The notes under the pieces: model-generated
Told to the model about the DNA's origin: nothing
What the model saw: only the letters and a program-made list of their open reading frames with translations
The model's database searches: none
Made by a program: the position numbers and the translations under genes
Shown here: in pieces, positions 1 through 8,942 of the stretch
How positions within the stretch are numbered: the stretch's first letter is position 1
How the letters are laid out: each line of letters starts with the position of its first letter
DNA from: Micavibrio_A sp964423095
GTDB lineage: Bacteria; Pseudomonadota; Alphaproteobacteria; Micavibrionales; Micavibrionaceae
Direction: 5' to 3'
NCBI GenBank assembly: GCA_964423095.1
Contig: CAYRDI010000001.1
Coordinates: forward strand, 36,957-100,956
DNA length: 64,000 nucleotides

Positions 1-370
1 ACCGCGCGATCAACCCACGCTTATAAATAAGACGTTTGTTCGTGATCGCGATTTCGGTCGTCGCCTTGATCACCATCATGTGCGCATAACGGAAGACGCC
101 CATGATAAACACCATGAACGCAACAATCTTGATCCCGGGGTGAAGACCGCGGACGATTTCCAGCCAACCCGCCCCCGGCATGACATCGGCACGAAACATC
201 TGCGGCAGGTATGGTTGCGCCTTTAAGGAAAAGACAATAATTACAATGGAAAAAACAAAACCGAAAAGAACATTCAGGACGGCACCCACCGTGTACATCC
301 AATGAAAATGGCCGACATGGACCAGTTCTTCGTCATCGCTTAGCGACTGCCTGATATAATCCAGTGCCAT
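1..370 (-). CDS. PH domain-containing membrane protein (bPH2/YdbS-like), 3' end cut by window edge
   Basis: The first 123 residues are visible; the gene continues beyond position 1. It starts at an ATG at 368-370. Two hydrophobic segments stand at about residues 25-49 and 80-99, followed by the run TEIAITNKRLIYKRG (105-119), which is the characteristic opening of a bacterial PH (bPH2, formerly DUF304) domain after a membrane hairpin. Such proteins are small inner-membrane proteins of largely unknown role. It lies 17 bases downstream of the phosphofructokinase stop on the same strand, so the two are probably co-transcribed. The assignment rests on the TM-TM-bPH2 order and the motif; the remaining PH domain cannot be checked here. 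Confidence 0.75.
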   Translation of the reverse strand, partial: MALDYIRQSLSDDEELVHVGHFHWMYTVGAVLNVLFGFVFSIVIIVFSLKAQPYLPQMFRADVMPGAGWLEIVRGLHPGIKIVAFMVFIMGVFRYAHMMVIKATTEIAITNKRLIYKRGLIAR

Positions 371-387
371 AGACCCATGTTACCTTT

Positions 388-1467
388 TTATTGGTCGCCA
401 AGGGAAATGCCGAGCCCCCTCGCCGTATGTACCAGCGTATCATTGGGGTCGATGGCTTCATAGGCCGCAATGCATTCCTCGATCGGGTAATCCACCAGTT
501 TACGGTTTTGCCAGGCCACCATCCGGTCGAATTTGCCTTCGTTGATCAGATCCACGGCCCGAACGCCGAACGCCGAAGCCAGAAGACGGTCGCCATAGGT
601 CGGCGGGGCCCCGCGCTGGACATGGCCCAGCACCGTGACCCGGCTTTCAAACCCGGTCAGTTCCGAAATTTTCGCTGCCAGGAAATTTCCGATCCCGCCA
701 TAGCGTTTTTCGCCGCCATGATAGGTAATTTCGAATTTTTCGCCGTTCGGGGTTTTGACTGCTTCGGACACAATGACCAACGCGAAATTCCGCCCGGAAT
801 CCTTCACCCGCTTGATTTTGGCTGCCACGTTTTCCAACGTATATTTGATTTCCGGAATCAAAATGACATCGGCCCCGCCGGCAATCCCCGAAGACAGCGC
901 GATATGCCCCGCATCGCGCCCCATAACCTCCAGGATCATGACGCGGTCATGGGAAGCCGCCGTCGGCTGAAGCCGGTCCAGAGCCTCCGTCGCCACCGCC
1001 ACCGCCGTATCGAACCCCACCGCCCGTTCGGTTTTGCCAAGGTCATTGTCGATGGTTTTGGGAATCCCCACCATCTTGATCCCGCCCTGCTGCGTCAAAC
1101 GGCGCAGGATCGCAAAACTGCCGTCCCCGCCGATGCCGATCACGGCCTCTAGACCCAGTTTTTTGAAATTGTCGATGATCTCCCCGCTCCGGTCTTTGGT
1201 CGTCCCGTCCGGCATCGGAAAGGCAAAGGGGTTGCCCTTGTTCGTGGTGCCCAGAATGGTGCCGCCCATCCGCAACACATTGCTGTCCATTTCGGCAGGG
1301 GTCAAAATCCGGTATTGCGGCTCTTTTTCAAGGAGGCCGGCCGTCCCGTCCAGAATGCCGTAAACCTGCCAGCCGAGCAGGTCCGCCTTATGCACCGCCG
1401 CACGGATGACCGCGTTCAGACCGGCACAATCGCCACCACTCGTCAAAATACCGATTTTTTTGCTCAT
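388..1467 (-). CDS. pfkA: 6-phosphofructokinase
   Basis: A 359-residue enzyme that phosphorylates fructose 6-phosphate to the 1,6-bisphosphate, the committing step of glycolysis, in the cytosol. The N-terminus ILTSGGDCAGLNAVIR (7-22), the phosphoryl-donor loop GGDGS (113-117) and the catalytic PKTIDND (136-142) are the family motifs. Asp140 and Asp142 correspond to the catalytic pair. Gly116 at the donor site is the residue expected for ATP use, while Lys137 just before TIDND is the residue usual in pyrophosphate-dependent and mixed-group III enzymes. It therefore looks like a group III (actinobacterial/PPi-like) PFK rather than an E. coli-type one, and donor choice is not certain. The bPH2 gene follows on the same strand. 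Confidence 0.93.
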   Translation of the reverse strand: MSKKIGILTSGGDCAGLNAVIRAAVHKADLLGWQVYGILDGTAGLLEKEPQYRILTPAEMDSNVLRMGGTILGTTNKGNPFAFPMPDGTTKDRSGEIIDNFKKLGLEAVIGIGGDGSFAILRRLTQQGGIKMVGIPKTIDNDLGKTERAVGFDTAVAVATEALDRLQPTAASHDRVMILEVMGRDAGHIALSSGIAGGADVILIPEIKYTLENVAAKIKRVKDSGRNFALVIVSEAVKTPNGEKFEITYHGGEKRYGGIGNFLAAKISELTGFESRVTVLGHVQRGAPPTYGDRLLASAFGVRAVDLINEGKFDRMVAWQNRKLVDYPIEECIAAYEAIDPNDTLVHTARGLGISLGDQ

Positions 1468-1563
1468 AGGAATCCTTGGGGATGTAAGAGGAAATTTACA
1501 TTGTTTTAGCCCATCGCTCGGGCAAAGCCAAAAGGATTTTTTGACCCCATCCCCTTCTTTTTC

Positions 1564-1592
1564 TTACCAAAACACAAAAAATCTGCTATGCT
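1564..1592 (+). promoter_or_regulatory. Candidate sigma-70 promoter for the DUF465-purE-purK operon
   Basis: TTACCA (1564-1569), a 17-base spacer and TATGCT (1587-1592) match the -35 and -10 consensus at 4 of 6 positions each. A start near 1600 would give a leader of about 30 bases before the DUF465 ATG at 1631. Found by eye only. Confidence 0.35.
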
Positions 1593-1630
1593 TTATCACT
1601 CAAAATCAGACTTCTACCCATTTTGGATCG

Positions 1631-1831
1631 ATGGAAGACTATAGCGACCTTTCGGAAAAGCTCGCCACCCTTGAAAGCGAGCACAGGGCCCTTGACGCGG
1701 ATATTGACCGGCTGACACACACGCCGCCGGTCGATTTGTTGCAGATTCAACGCCTGAAAAAGAAAAAGCTGGCTTTAAAAGACCAGATCCAGAAATTAAA
1801 GAGCGATATCCTGCCGGATATTATTGCCTGA
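1631..1831 (+). CDS. YdcH/DUF465 family small protein
   Basis: A 66-residue, highly charged helical protein. The pattern of a Glu/Asp-rich first helix (LSEKLATLESEHRALDADID) followed by a Lys-rich second helix (RLKKKKLALKDQIQKL) is that of the DUF465/YdcH family, small proteins common in Proteobacteria with no settled function. The ATG at 1631 gives the standard family length; longer in-frame extensions upstream run through non-coding sequence. The end overlaps the possible upstream ATG of purE by 8 bases, but with the preferred purE start (1857) the genes are 25 bases apart and likely share a transcript. Confidence 0.85.
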   Translation: MEDYSDLSEKLATLESEHRALDADIDRLTHTPPVDLLQIQRLKKKKLALKDQIQKLKSDILPDIIA

Positions 1832-1856
1832 CAACCCGGTTCAAAGGCGGTTCACA

Positions 1857-2354
1857 ATGACGCACAGCGATCCAAGCCCTCTCATCGGCATCATCATGGG
1901 ATCTCAATCAGATTGGGAAACCATGAAGATTTCCCATGACATACTGCATGAACTTCAAATTCCTCATGAGGTCAAAATCGTGTCAGCGCACCGCACGCCA
2001 CGGCGCATGGTCGCGTATGCGGAAGAGGCGCAAGGCCGTGGATTGAAGGTAATTATCGCCGGAGCCGGTGGTGCCGCCCACCTGCCAGGGATGGTTGCCA
2101 GCCTCACAACGCTGCCTGTTTTGGGTGTTCCCATCAAATCAAAAGCCTTAAAAGGCATGGATTCCCTGCTCTCCATCGTGCAAATGCCGGGTGGAATTCC
2201 CGTTGGAACACTGGCGATCGGCGAGGCCGGCGCCAAAAATGCGGCCCTCTTGGCGGCATCCATCCTCGGCATCAACGACGACGCCTTGATGAAAAGGCTG
2301 GAATCCTATCGGAAGAACCAGACGGACTCGGTTGCCGAACACCCCAAAGATTAA
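1857..2354 (+). CDS. purE: N5-carboxyaminoimidazole ribonucleotide mutase
   Basis: Class I PurE of 165 residues. It moves the carboxylate of N5-CAIR to C4 to give CAIR in purine synthesis, acting with PurK next door. Motifs: IIMGSQSDW (12-20), SAHRTP (43-48) with the catalytic His45, and GAGGAAHLPGMVA (69-81). I chose ATG 1857 because AAAGGCGG precedes it at good spacing and the protein then begins close to the family start. An upstream ATG at 1824 would add 11 residues and overlap the preceding gene. The TAA stop lies inside a 27-base inverted repeat. Confidence 0.95.
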   Translation: MTHSDPSPLIGIIMGSQSDWETMKISHDILHELQIPHEVKIVSAHRTPRRMVAYAEEAQGRGLKVIIAGAGGAAHLPGMVASLTTLPVLGVPIKSKALKGMDSLLSIVQMPGGIPVGTLAIGEAGAKNAALLAASILGINDDALMKRLESYRKNQTDSVAEHPKD

Positions 2355-2460
2355 TATCCACAGCCTGTGGATATTAATTAGACTTATCCACAACCCATAA
2401 CAAAACTGACCCGAAATTTGATGCAAACAGGGTCTTTGCACCTGTGGATATGTGGGTTAT
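2351..2460. promoter_or_regulatory. Cluster of DnaA-box-like sequences with a perfect 13-bp inverted repeat
   Basis: A perfect inverted repeat (13-base arms at 2351-2363 and 2365-2377, one-base centre) carries ATATCCACA at 2354-2362 and its complement at 2366-2374. A perfect consensus DnaA box TTATCCACA sits at 2384-2392, and TGTGGATAT recurs at 2443-2451. Four boxes, three of them one mismatch from consensus, in about 100 bases of AT-rich purE-purK spacer are more than a plain operon junction needs. The inverted repeat could also act as a hairpin, but no T-run follows. Confidence 0.5.
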
Positions 2461-2543
2461 TTTATCGTACGCGGATAGACACCGGCGAAAAAACGGGCTT
2501 AATACTCAGCTTTCACATGAAACAATATGGTTAATTCCCTGAC

Positions 2544-3620
2544 ATGAAAATGGAATCCAAAACACTCGGCATCCTCGGCGGCGGCCAGCTGGGGCGCATG
2601 TCCGCCCTCGCCGCCCATAAATTGGGAATCCACACCCACATTTTCTGTCCGGAAAAAAATTGCCCAGCCAGTCAGGTAACAGACATTTTTACCTGCGCCG
2701 CTTATGAAGATCTCAATGCATTAAAAGCGTTTGCGAATTCCGTTGATGTCATTTCTTATGAATTCGAAAACATCCCCCTGGAAACAGTGGATTTTTTGCA
2801 ATCAATTAAACCCGTCTTTCCCGATGCCAAACTTTTGCAGGTTTCGCAGAACCGATTGAAAGAAAAGAAATTTTTAAACGATATTGGCATTCCGACCGCG
2901 CCGTGGGCACCCGCCCACAAAGCCGAAGATATTGATGCCGCGCTGACCCTTTGGAAAGCTTCAAAATGCATCGTTAAAACGGCCCGTTTCGGATATGACG
3001 GAAAAGGTCAAGTAAAACAGGATGATAATGGCAACAGTCGAGATACTTGGACAAAATTAGGCACGGATGAAGCTGTTATCGAAGGTATTATAGATTTCGC
3101 TTATGAAGTGTCCGTGATCGTCGCGCGCGATCAGTTCGGAACATCCCACGCCTTCCCGGTCGCCCGTAACAATCACAAAAATCACATCCTGTCTGAAAGC
3201 ATCGTTCCGGCACCGGGACTGCCCGCCGCACTGGAGGAACAGGCCCGCGCCATGACCTTAAAGCTGGCCGAAGCCGTCGGCCTTGTCGGCGTTCTGGCCC
3301 TGGAATTGTTCGTAACCCAAGATGGTCAGCTCATCGCCAACGAGATCGCCCCGCGCACCCATAATTCCGGCCACTGGACGATGGATGGATGTAATGTTTC
3401 ACAATTCGACCAACATGTCCGCGCCGTTTGCGGCCTTCCTATTTTGAAACCGGTGCAGCATACCGGCGTGACCATGATCAACCTGATCGGGGATGACGTG
3501 ACCGCACTTCCCCGCTATTATGCGGACGACAACGCCTGCGTCCATTTATATGGCAAGACGGAAGCCCGCCCCGGCCGCAAAATGGGGCACGTTAATATAT
3601 TGAAAAAACTGGAAAAATAG
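2544..3620 (+). CDS. purK: 5-(carboxyamino)imidazole ribonucleotide synthase
   Basis: A 358-residue ATP-grasp enzyme that carboxylates AIR with bicarbonate and ATP to give N5-CAIR, the PurE substrate. The N-terminal ILGGGQLGRM (10-19) is the dinucleotide-like loop of the family; KTARFGYDGKGQ and NEIAPRTHNSGHWT are ATP-grasp core segments binding ATP and Mg. Length is normal. The start ATG 2544 is the first of two in-frame Met codons two residues apart; no strong ribosome site is visible. A 189-base spacer with DnaA-like boxes separates it from purE, so it may have its own promoter. Confidence 0.95.
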   Translation: MKMESKTLGILGGGQLGRMSALAAHKLGIHTHIFCPEKNCPASQVTDIFTCAAYEDLNALKAFANSVDVISYEFENIPLETVDFLQSIKPVFPDAKLLQVSQNRLKEKKFLNDIGIPTAPWAPAHKAEDIDAALTLWKASKCIVKTARFGYDGKGQVKQDDNGNSRDTWTKLGTDEAVIEGIIDFAYEVSVIVARDQFGTSHAFPVARNNHKNHILSESIVPAPGLPAALEEQARAMTLKLAEAVGLVGVLALELFVTQDGQLIANEIAPRTHNSGHWTMDGCNVSQFDQHVRAVCGLPILKPVQHTGVTMINLIGDDVTALPRYYADDNACVHLYGKTEARPGRKMGHVNILKKLEK

Positions 3621-3633
3621 CAAAGACACAAGA

Positions 3634-5052
3634 ATGAAAACCGCACAAAACACTACAAGCCGTACCACCCGCATCGAAACCGATTCCATGGGGGAAATCG
3701 AAGTCCCCGCCGATGCCTATTGGGGTGCACAGACGCAGCGTTCGACCCAGAATTTCGACATCGGCACCGAAAAGATGCCGGCCGGCGTTGTGCGGGCTCT
3801 GGGCGTGCAAAAAAAGGCATCGGCGATGGCCAATATGGCCCTGGGCGTTCTGGATGAAAAACTGGGCACCGCCATTGTGCAGGCCGCCGATGAGGTGATT
3901 GACGGTACGCTGTCCGGCCAGTTTCCGCTGTCCGTCTGGCAGACCGGATCGGGCACGCAAACCAACATGAACGCGAACGAGGTGATCGCGGGCCGCGCCA
4001 ATGAAATTCTTGCCGGAACGCGCGGCGGCAAAACCCCCGTCCACCCCAACGACCATGTGAATATGGGGCAGTCCTCCAACGATTCCTTCCCCACCGTCAT
4101 GCATATTGCGGCGGGGGAAATGGTGCACCATGAATTGATCCCCTCTCTTGAAATGCTGCATGATGCGTTGGACAAAAAAGCGCAGCAATTCGCCAAAATC
4201 GTCAAAAACGGGCGCACCCATTTGCAGGACGCCACACCCCTTACACTGGGGCAGGAATTTTCAGGTTATGCTGCACAAATCAAGTTCGGCGTTGAGCGGA
4301 TCAAGGCCGCTCTTCCCCGCGTCATGAAGCTGGCGCAGGGCGGCACGGCGGTCGGCACGGGCATCAATTGCAAGGTCGGTTTCCCCGAAAAATTTGCCGC
4401 GAATGTTTCGGCCATTACGGCCCTTCCCTTTGAAACGGCGGAAAACAAATTCGAAGCCCTGGCCAGCCACGATGCGCTGGTCGAACTGTCCGGTGCACTC
4501 AATGTCCTGTCGGTATCCTTGATGAAAATCGCCAATGACATCCGCCTGATGGGTTCCGGCCCGCGGTCCGGGATCGGCGAATTGCTGCTTCCCGAAAATG
4601 AACCGGGGTCCAGCATCATGCCGGGCAAGGTCAACCCAACCCAGTGCGAGGCCATGACCATGGTCTGCGCGCAAGTCATGGGCAACCATGTGGCCGTCAC
4701 CGTGGCGGGCAGCAACGGGCATTTTGAACTCAACGTCTTCAAACCCGTCATCATCCACAATGTGCTGCAATCCGTCCGCCTTCTGGCCGATGCCTGCCGC
4801 AGCTTCACGAACCGCTGCCTTGTCGGGATCGAACCCAATTTTGAGCGCATCCAGTATCTGATGGAAAACTCCCTGATGCTGGTGACCGCCCTGAACCCCC
4901 ATATCGGGTATGACAACGCCGCCAAGATCGCCAAAAAGGCGAACAAGGAAGGATTGTCTTTGCGCGAAGCCGGGATCGCACTGGGGCTGCTCACCTCCGA
5001 ACAGTATGACCAGTGGGTCAAACCCGAAGACATGATCCACCCCAAGGCATAG
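3634..5052 (+). CDS. fumC: Class II fumarate hydratase
   Basis: A 472-residue fumarase that hydrates fumarate to L-malate in the TCA cycle, iron-free and cytosolic. The superfamily signature GSSIMPGKVNP is at 325-335, with the substrate loops SGTQTNMNANEVI and GRTHLQDATPLTLGQ earlier. The Ser of GSSIMPGK is the usual catalytic residue. It starts 13 bases after purK with no terminator between them, so it is likely part of the same transcript. Adenylosuccinate lyase and aspartase share the signature, but the SGTQTNMN loop and the C-terminus fit FumC. Confidence 0.96.
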   Translation: MKTAQNTTSRTTRIETDSMGEIEVPADAYWGAQTQRSTQNFDIGTEKMPAGVVRALGVQKKASAMANMALGVLDEKLGTAIVQAADEVIDGTLSGQFPLSVWQTGSGTQTNMNANEVIAGRANEILAGTRGGKTPVHPNDHVNMGQSSNDSFPTVMHIAAGEMVHHELIPSLEMLHDALDKKAQQFAKIVKNGRTHLQDATPLTLGQEFSGYAAQIKFGVERIKAALPRVMKLAQGGTAVGTGINCKVGFPEKFAANVSAITALPFETAENKFEALASHDALVELSGALNVLSVSLMKIANDIRLMGSGPRSGIGELLLPENEPGSSIMPGKVNPTQCEAMTMVCAQVMGNHVAVTVAGSNGHFELNVFKPVIIHNVLQSVRLLADACRSFTNRCLVGIEPNFERIQYLMENSLMLVTALNPHIGYDNAAKIAKKANKEGLSLREAGIALGLLTSEQYDQWVKPEDMIHPKA

Positions 5053-5062
5053 TGCGGCACCC

Positions 5063-5287
5063 ATGGCCGACATCCTTGCGGAAAAGGTGGTCAAACGCTC
5101 CGTCACCATTGCCGGACACACCACCAGCATTTCGCTGGAGGCCCCGTTCTGGGACGCACTCAAGAAGATCGCCGACGGACAGAACCGTTCTCTGGCCGCC
5201 CTCATCACCGACATAGACGAAAGGCGCGGGACGAACCTGTCCAGCGCCTTGCGTTTGTATGTTCTGGATTATTTGCTGCGGGATTAG
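5063..5287 (+). CDS. Ribbon-helix-helix domain protein (RHH_4 type)
   Basis: A 74-residue protein with one ribbon-helix-helix fold: beta segment KRSVTIAGHTTSISLE (10-25), helix A FWDALKKIADGQN and helix B LAALITDIDERRG, ending in YVLDYLLRD. This is the alphaproteobacterial RHH_4 arrangement, in which the domain fills the whole protein. Members are presumed DNA-binding dimers, and their targets are usually unknown. It lies 10 bases after fumC in the same direction and 14 bases from the convergent AsmA-like gene. It is likely the last gene of the purE-purK-fumC transcript. Confidence 0.8.
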   Translation: MADILAEKVVKRSVTIAGHTTSISLEAPFWDALKKIADGQNRSLAALITDIDERRGTNLSSALRLYVLDYLLRD

Positions 5288-5301
5288 CCCCGCAGCAAAC
5301 C

Positions 5302-8300
5302 TTATTGCAGCAATCCTTTTAGAACACCCTGCAGGGCCTTTTGGCCTTCGTCCTGAAGTTGTTGCTGCGGCGTTTGTGCGGGCGCAGGCGTTGGTGCCGG
5401 CGCGGGTGCCGCCGCATCCGGAACCGTGGCCGGAACCTCTTCGGCGGGCACAGGGGCCGGGGCCGTCTGTTTTTGCGGCAGGATGCCCAGATTTTGCAGT
5501 TTGCCTGACAGGTCTTTGCCCAGCACATCGGGCAGCTTGTCCACCGCCTGCTGGCGCAAACGGCGGGTCAGGACATCATTGAAGATACCGCGGCCGAAGG
5601 TATTGGCAGGGCTGCTCAGCGGCCCCTTGATGGCCACATCGAATGCCCCGGCCTCCTTGGCCTGCTTGAAGGTGATCGTATGAACCGTATCGATCGTCCA
5701 GAGCGGCAGGTTCACATTCCCCCTGGACACGATGTTGGCGGCCGTCCCGTCCATTTCCATGCTGGTGATCGTCGCGATCCCCTGACTGATGTCATAGGCC
5801 CCCTTGATGGTATCGAACCGGGTTTCCCCGCTCTGGGTCGCGCCGCCGACGATGTTATTCAGCCGGTCAAGCGGCTTGCCGGTATCCACGAACGCCAACC
5901 CGATCTGGGCCAGATCGAACCCCTTCATCACGACATTGTTGCCGGACAGGTTTGCCTTCCCGCCCAGACCGCTCATCAGCGCGTGGGAACTCAGCCCCGT
6001 CGTCTGGACATTCATATCCAGCGATACGTCCCCCGTAGCTTTCAAACGGCGGGTGCCGCTCATGGCCGTCACCAGCGGTTCTAAATCCACCTTATCCATC
6101 GCACTTTGGATGGCCACGGACAGCGGCTGTTTCGGATCGGCCGGATCCTGGACCTTCGCGCTCAACTCGGCCGTGCCGCCGAACAGGCCGGATTGCAGAT
6201 TATCAACCAGCAGGTTTCCGTCCTTTAAGGTCAGTTTCGTATTGGGATTGGTGAAATTCCACCCGCCATAGGTGATGGATTTTGCCGAAAGTGCCAGATC
6301 AAGATTGATGGTGTGCATCCAGCCCGTATCGATGGTTGTGCGGGACCATTTTCCACCATCGGATGCCCCCGCCGCGCCGTCGGAACCACCACCCGATGCT
6401 GCAGACGTTTTTGCACCCAAAAGGCTGTCGAGCGGGATATTCCCCGCATCGATCTTGCCGCTGACCGAAGGCACGCTCCCGCCCGTGGCGATTTTCAGAT
6501 CGCCTGCAAAGGTCGTGGAACCAAGACTGGCATTCATACCCGAAAGATCGTAACTATCCCCGTTCTTGACCGCCCGCGCATTGAATTCGAACGGCTTTTC
6601 CAATCCCGGCCCGCCGGAAAAGGACGGGTTCATAATCTGGACGGCCCGTACCAAATTCGGGTGCTTCGCCCCGATGGTCAGGTTGTTGAATGCGGGCGTG
6701 TCCAAAAGCCCGGTCATCTGTCCGGAGGCTTTGAGTTGCCCGTTCAAGGCGGCAACATCGGCACTGAAATCCAGATTGTCCGCCTGGCCCTTTGCAGCAA
6801 CATTCACCTCCGCCGCATTGACGGAGGCGGGGATTTTGGATGCATCCATTTTCAAGGATTGCATCAGGGCCTTCACATCCGATGTCTTGCCGTAAAAGTT
6901 AAGGTCAACGCCAGACAAATCCTTTAGGTTCGCAACGGTTCCCTTCAGGCTCGCCGCCGCCCCCATATAGTTTTGCGCGGACGCCACATCCAGCGTTAAA
7001 GACGGTCCTGCGGCCCGTCCCTTGATCCGCACGCCGGTAATTTGCTGCTGGTTGTAGATCGCCTTTTGTGCACTGACATCAAAGATCAGATTAACCGGAA
7101 CCTCAAACGACCGTACCGGTTCCAGAGCCTTTTTTACATCGGTTTTTGCGGCAGGGCTTTTTTGCACCACCTGGTTTTTCTGGCCGTTCAAACGACTGGT
7201 GATGTAATCCAGATCCACGGTATCGGTGCTTAGATCCACGAATATATCCGGTCGGCCCGCCGCGCCGCGCGGCCTGTAAGACGCCGACAACCCCACCGTG
7301 GTCTGGTCCAGTTTCAGGTTGCTGTTCTTGACGGATACCATATCGCGGTTCACATCCCCGCCGAGGTTGAATTGTGCGGTTTTGTATATTTCCAGCGCGG
7401 GATTGCTGCCCTGTTCCGGCGCGAAGGTACGCAGCAATGTCGGAAGTTGTTCCGAAGACCCGCGCACAGAAAACGTCATCGCCGGATCGGCGTAAGTAAC
7501 GGCATGCTCCCCGGAAACGGAGGAATTGCCGTACCGCAAGGCGACACTGCCCTCTATTTGTGTTTTTCCCGGAATGTCCATGGCTTTGGCCAGAATATCG
7601 ATGGATGGGCCTTCCTTCGAAATGTCGGCGGTGACACCCTTAAAAATGGCTCCCTTGCTCTGGATGCCATCCGCCACCACACGTATTTTTGCGGTCAGCG
7701 GGAACGGCAGGCTGAGCGTTTCAGGCAGGAACCCAGGTTGACCCGAAAGTTTTTCCCCCTTCGCCACACGTTCTTCAACACTGGCCGGCGCGCCCTTGCC
7801 CGCCGCGGGGGCAAGATCGTCAAAATTCAGGATACCGGCAAAGCTCATATCCGCATTCAATGTCACGGGGTTCTTGGCCTTCAGACCGGTCAGGACGATA
7901 CTGCCCTTGCCTTGTGTCTTGCCGAACGTGATGTCGATGTCTTCGGATTGAACCTTGTCTTCCCCTGCCGTGACCAACCCCGAAAAGGCAAGTTTTTGCG
8001 CAAGGGCCGGATTGGGGGAATCCCCGCCGAAGGCCAGCGCGGACGCCAGATTGTCGGCTTGCGCCTCCATCTTGCCCTGCACGTTCAGCGGGTTTTGACC
8101 CACAACGCCCTTAAACGCGAATTCGGCATTGTCATCGGGCAGGCTGAGCGAAATGTCCGCATCGATGTCGCCCGTTTTGGAATCAATTTTTTTGGTGTCG
8201 CCATCAAAGGCAATGGTCTTGCCGTTGTAGTCGAGCGAACCCTTGGCCGCAAACGGCCCTTTCAAGGTATCCGCCTTTAGGGAGGTATTGATCTTTTCGA

Positions 8301-8835
8301 TCTTTTGTTCCTTGCCGGTACGGCGATCGATATAGGACAGCCGCCCGTCAACGATTTCGAGCTGGTTCAAAACAATTTTTTCCGCCGCACCGTTGCCGCC
8401 GGACGATGACGCATCGGCGGACGATGCCGCGTCATTTTTGTTCGCCAGCATTTTGTCCGAAAGCCAGGAATTTTCTCCGTTCGGCAATGTTTCCAACTGG
8501 ATGTCAGGATTTACGAGACGAACCGTATCCACAATGATATTGCCGGAAAGCAGGGGCATGAGGCTGACACTGACATCCGCCTGCTTCATGGTCAGCAGGT
8601 TTTCCGCCCGGCCGCGCGGGGCCGCCACGGACAAGCCTTCGAGGCTGACATGCGGCGTGGGGAGCACCGACATGCTGATCTTGCCATCGATTTTCACATC
8701 GTATCCGGCCGCACTTTTCGCCTGTTCTATAATCTGGGGTTTGTATTTGTTCCAATCGATGAAGGACGGGCCGATCAGGATCGCCCCCAGACCGAGGATA
8801 AGGATCGCCAGAACCACAGGCAGGAGTTTTTTCAT
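5302..8835 (-). CDS. AsmA family protein
   Basis: A large 1177-residue protein with one N-terminal transmembrane anchor (about residues 5-25, LLPVVLAILILGLGAILIG) followed by FIDWNKYKPQI, the usual AsmA opening. The body is a long repetitive beta-rich region facing the periplasm, and an AsmA_2-type segment near the C-terminus (GLGGKANLSGNNVVMKGFDL, then LDRLNNIVGG) is typical. The last 60 residues are Pro/Ala-rich with PAPAPTPAP repeats. AsmA/YhdP/TamB-like proteins are thought to be bridge-like carriers of phospholipid between the inner and outer membranes. It stands alone on the minus strand, about 100 bases downstream of the CNB gene. Confidence 0.9.
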   Translation of the reverse strand: MKKLLPVVLAILILGLGAILIGPSFIDWNKYKPQIIEQAKSAAGYDVKIDGKISMSVLPTPHVSLEGLSVAAPRGRAENLLTMKQADVSVSLMPLLSGNIIVDTVRLVNPDIQLETLPNGENSWLSDKMLANKNDAASSADASSSGGNGAAEKIVLNQLEIVDGRLSYIDRRTGKEQKIEKINTSLKADTLKGPFAAKGSLDYNGKTIAFDGDTKKIDSKTGDIDADISLSLPDDNAEFAFKGVVGQNPLNVQGKMEAQADNLASALAFGGDSPNPALAQKLAFSGLVTAGEDKVQSEDIDITFGKTQGKGSIVLTGLKAKNPVTLNADMSFAGILNFDDLAPAAGKGAPASVEERVAKGEKLSGQPGFLPETLSLPFPLTAKIRVVADGIQSKGAIFKGVTADISKEGPSIDILAKAMDIPGKTQIEGSVALRYGNSSVSGEHAVTYADPAMTFSVRGSSEQLPTLLRTFAPEQGSNPALEIYKTAQFNLGGDVNRDMVSVKNSNLKLDQTTVGLSASYRPRGAAGRPDIFVDLSTDTVDLDYITSRLNGQKNQVVQKSPAAKTDVKKALEPVRSFEVPVNLIFDVSAQKAIYNQQQITGVRIKGRAAGPSLTLDVASAQNYMGAAASLKGTVANLKDLSGVDLNFYGKTSDVKALMQSLKMDASKIPASVNAAEVNVAAKGQADNLDFSADVAALNGQLKASGQMTGLLDTPAFNNLTIGAKHPNLVRAVQIMNPSFSGGPGLEKPFEFNARAVKNGDSYDLSGMNASLGSTTFAGDLKIATGGSVPSVSGKIDAGNIPLDSLLGAKTSAASGGGSDGAAGASDGGKWSRTTIDTGWMHTINLDLALSAKSITYGGWNFTNPNTKLTLKDGNLLVDNLQSGLFGGTAELSAKVQDPADPKQPLSVAIQSAMDKVDLEPLVTAMSGTRRLKATGDVSLDMNVQTTGLSSHALMSGLGGKANLSGNNVVMKGFDLAQIGLAFVDTGKPLDRLNNIVGGATQSGETRFDTIKGAYDISQGIATITSMEMDGTAANIVSRGNVNLPLWTIDTVHTITFKQAKEAGAFDVAIKGPLSSPANTFGRGIFNDVLTRRLRQQAVDKLPDVLGKDLSGKLQNLGILPQKQTAPAPVPAEEVPATVPDAAAPAPAPTPAPAQTPQQQLQDEGQKALQGVLKGLLQ

Positions 8836-8942
8836 GCTGTCTCCTAAAATAAAGAAGCGGGGATGGATTTTTTACGTCGAGAGGATATATAGCCCGTCTG
8901 ACCGCAAGATCAAAGCGTTGTCAGCCCGTTCGGGAAAGAAAA

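Noticed and set aside
2351..2380. Terminator or purine riboswitch after purE
   Set aside because: The inverted repeat has no T-run and a one-base centre, and the spacer lacks a riboswitch-like three-way fold. DnaA-type boxes fit the sequence better.
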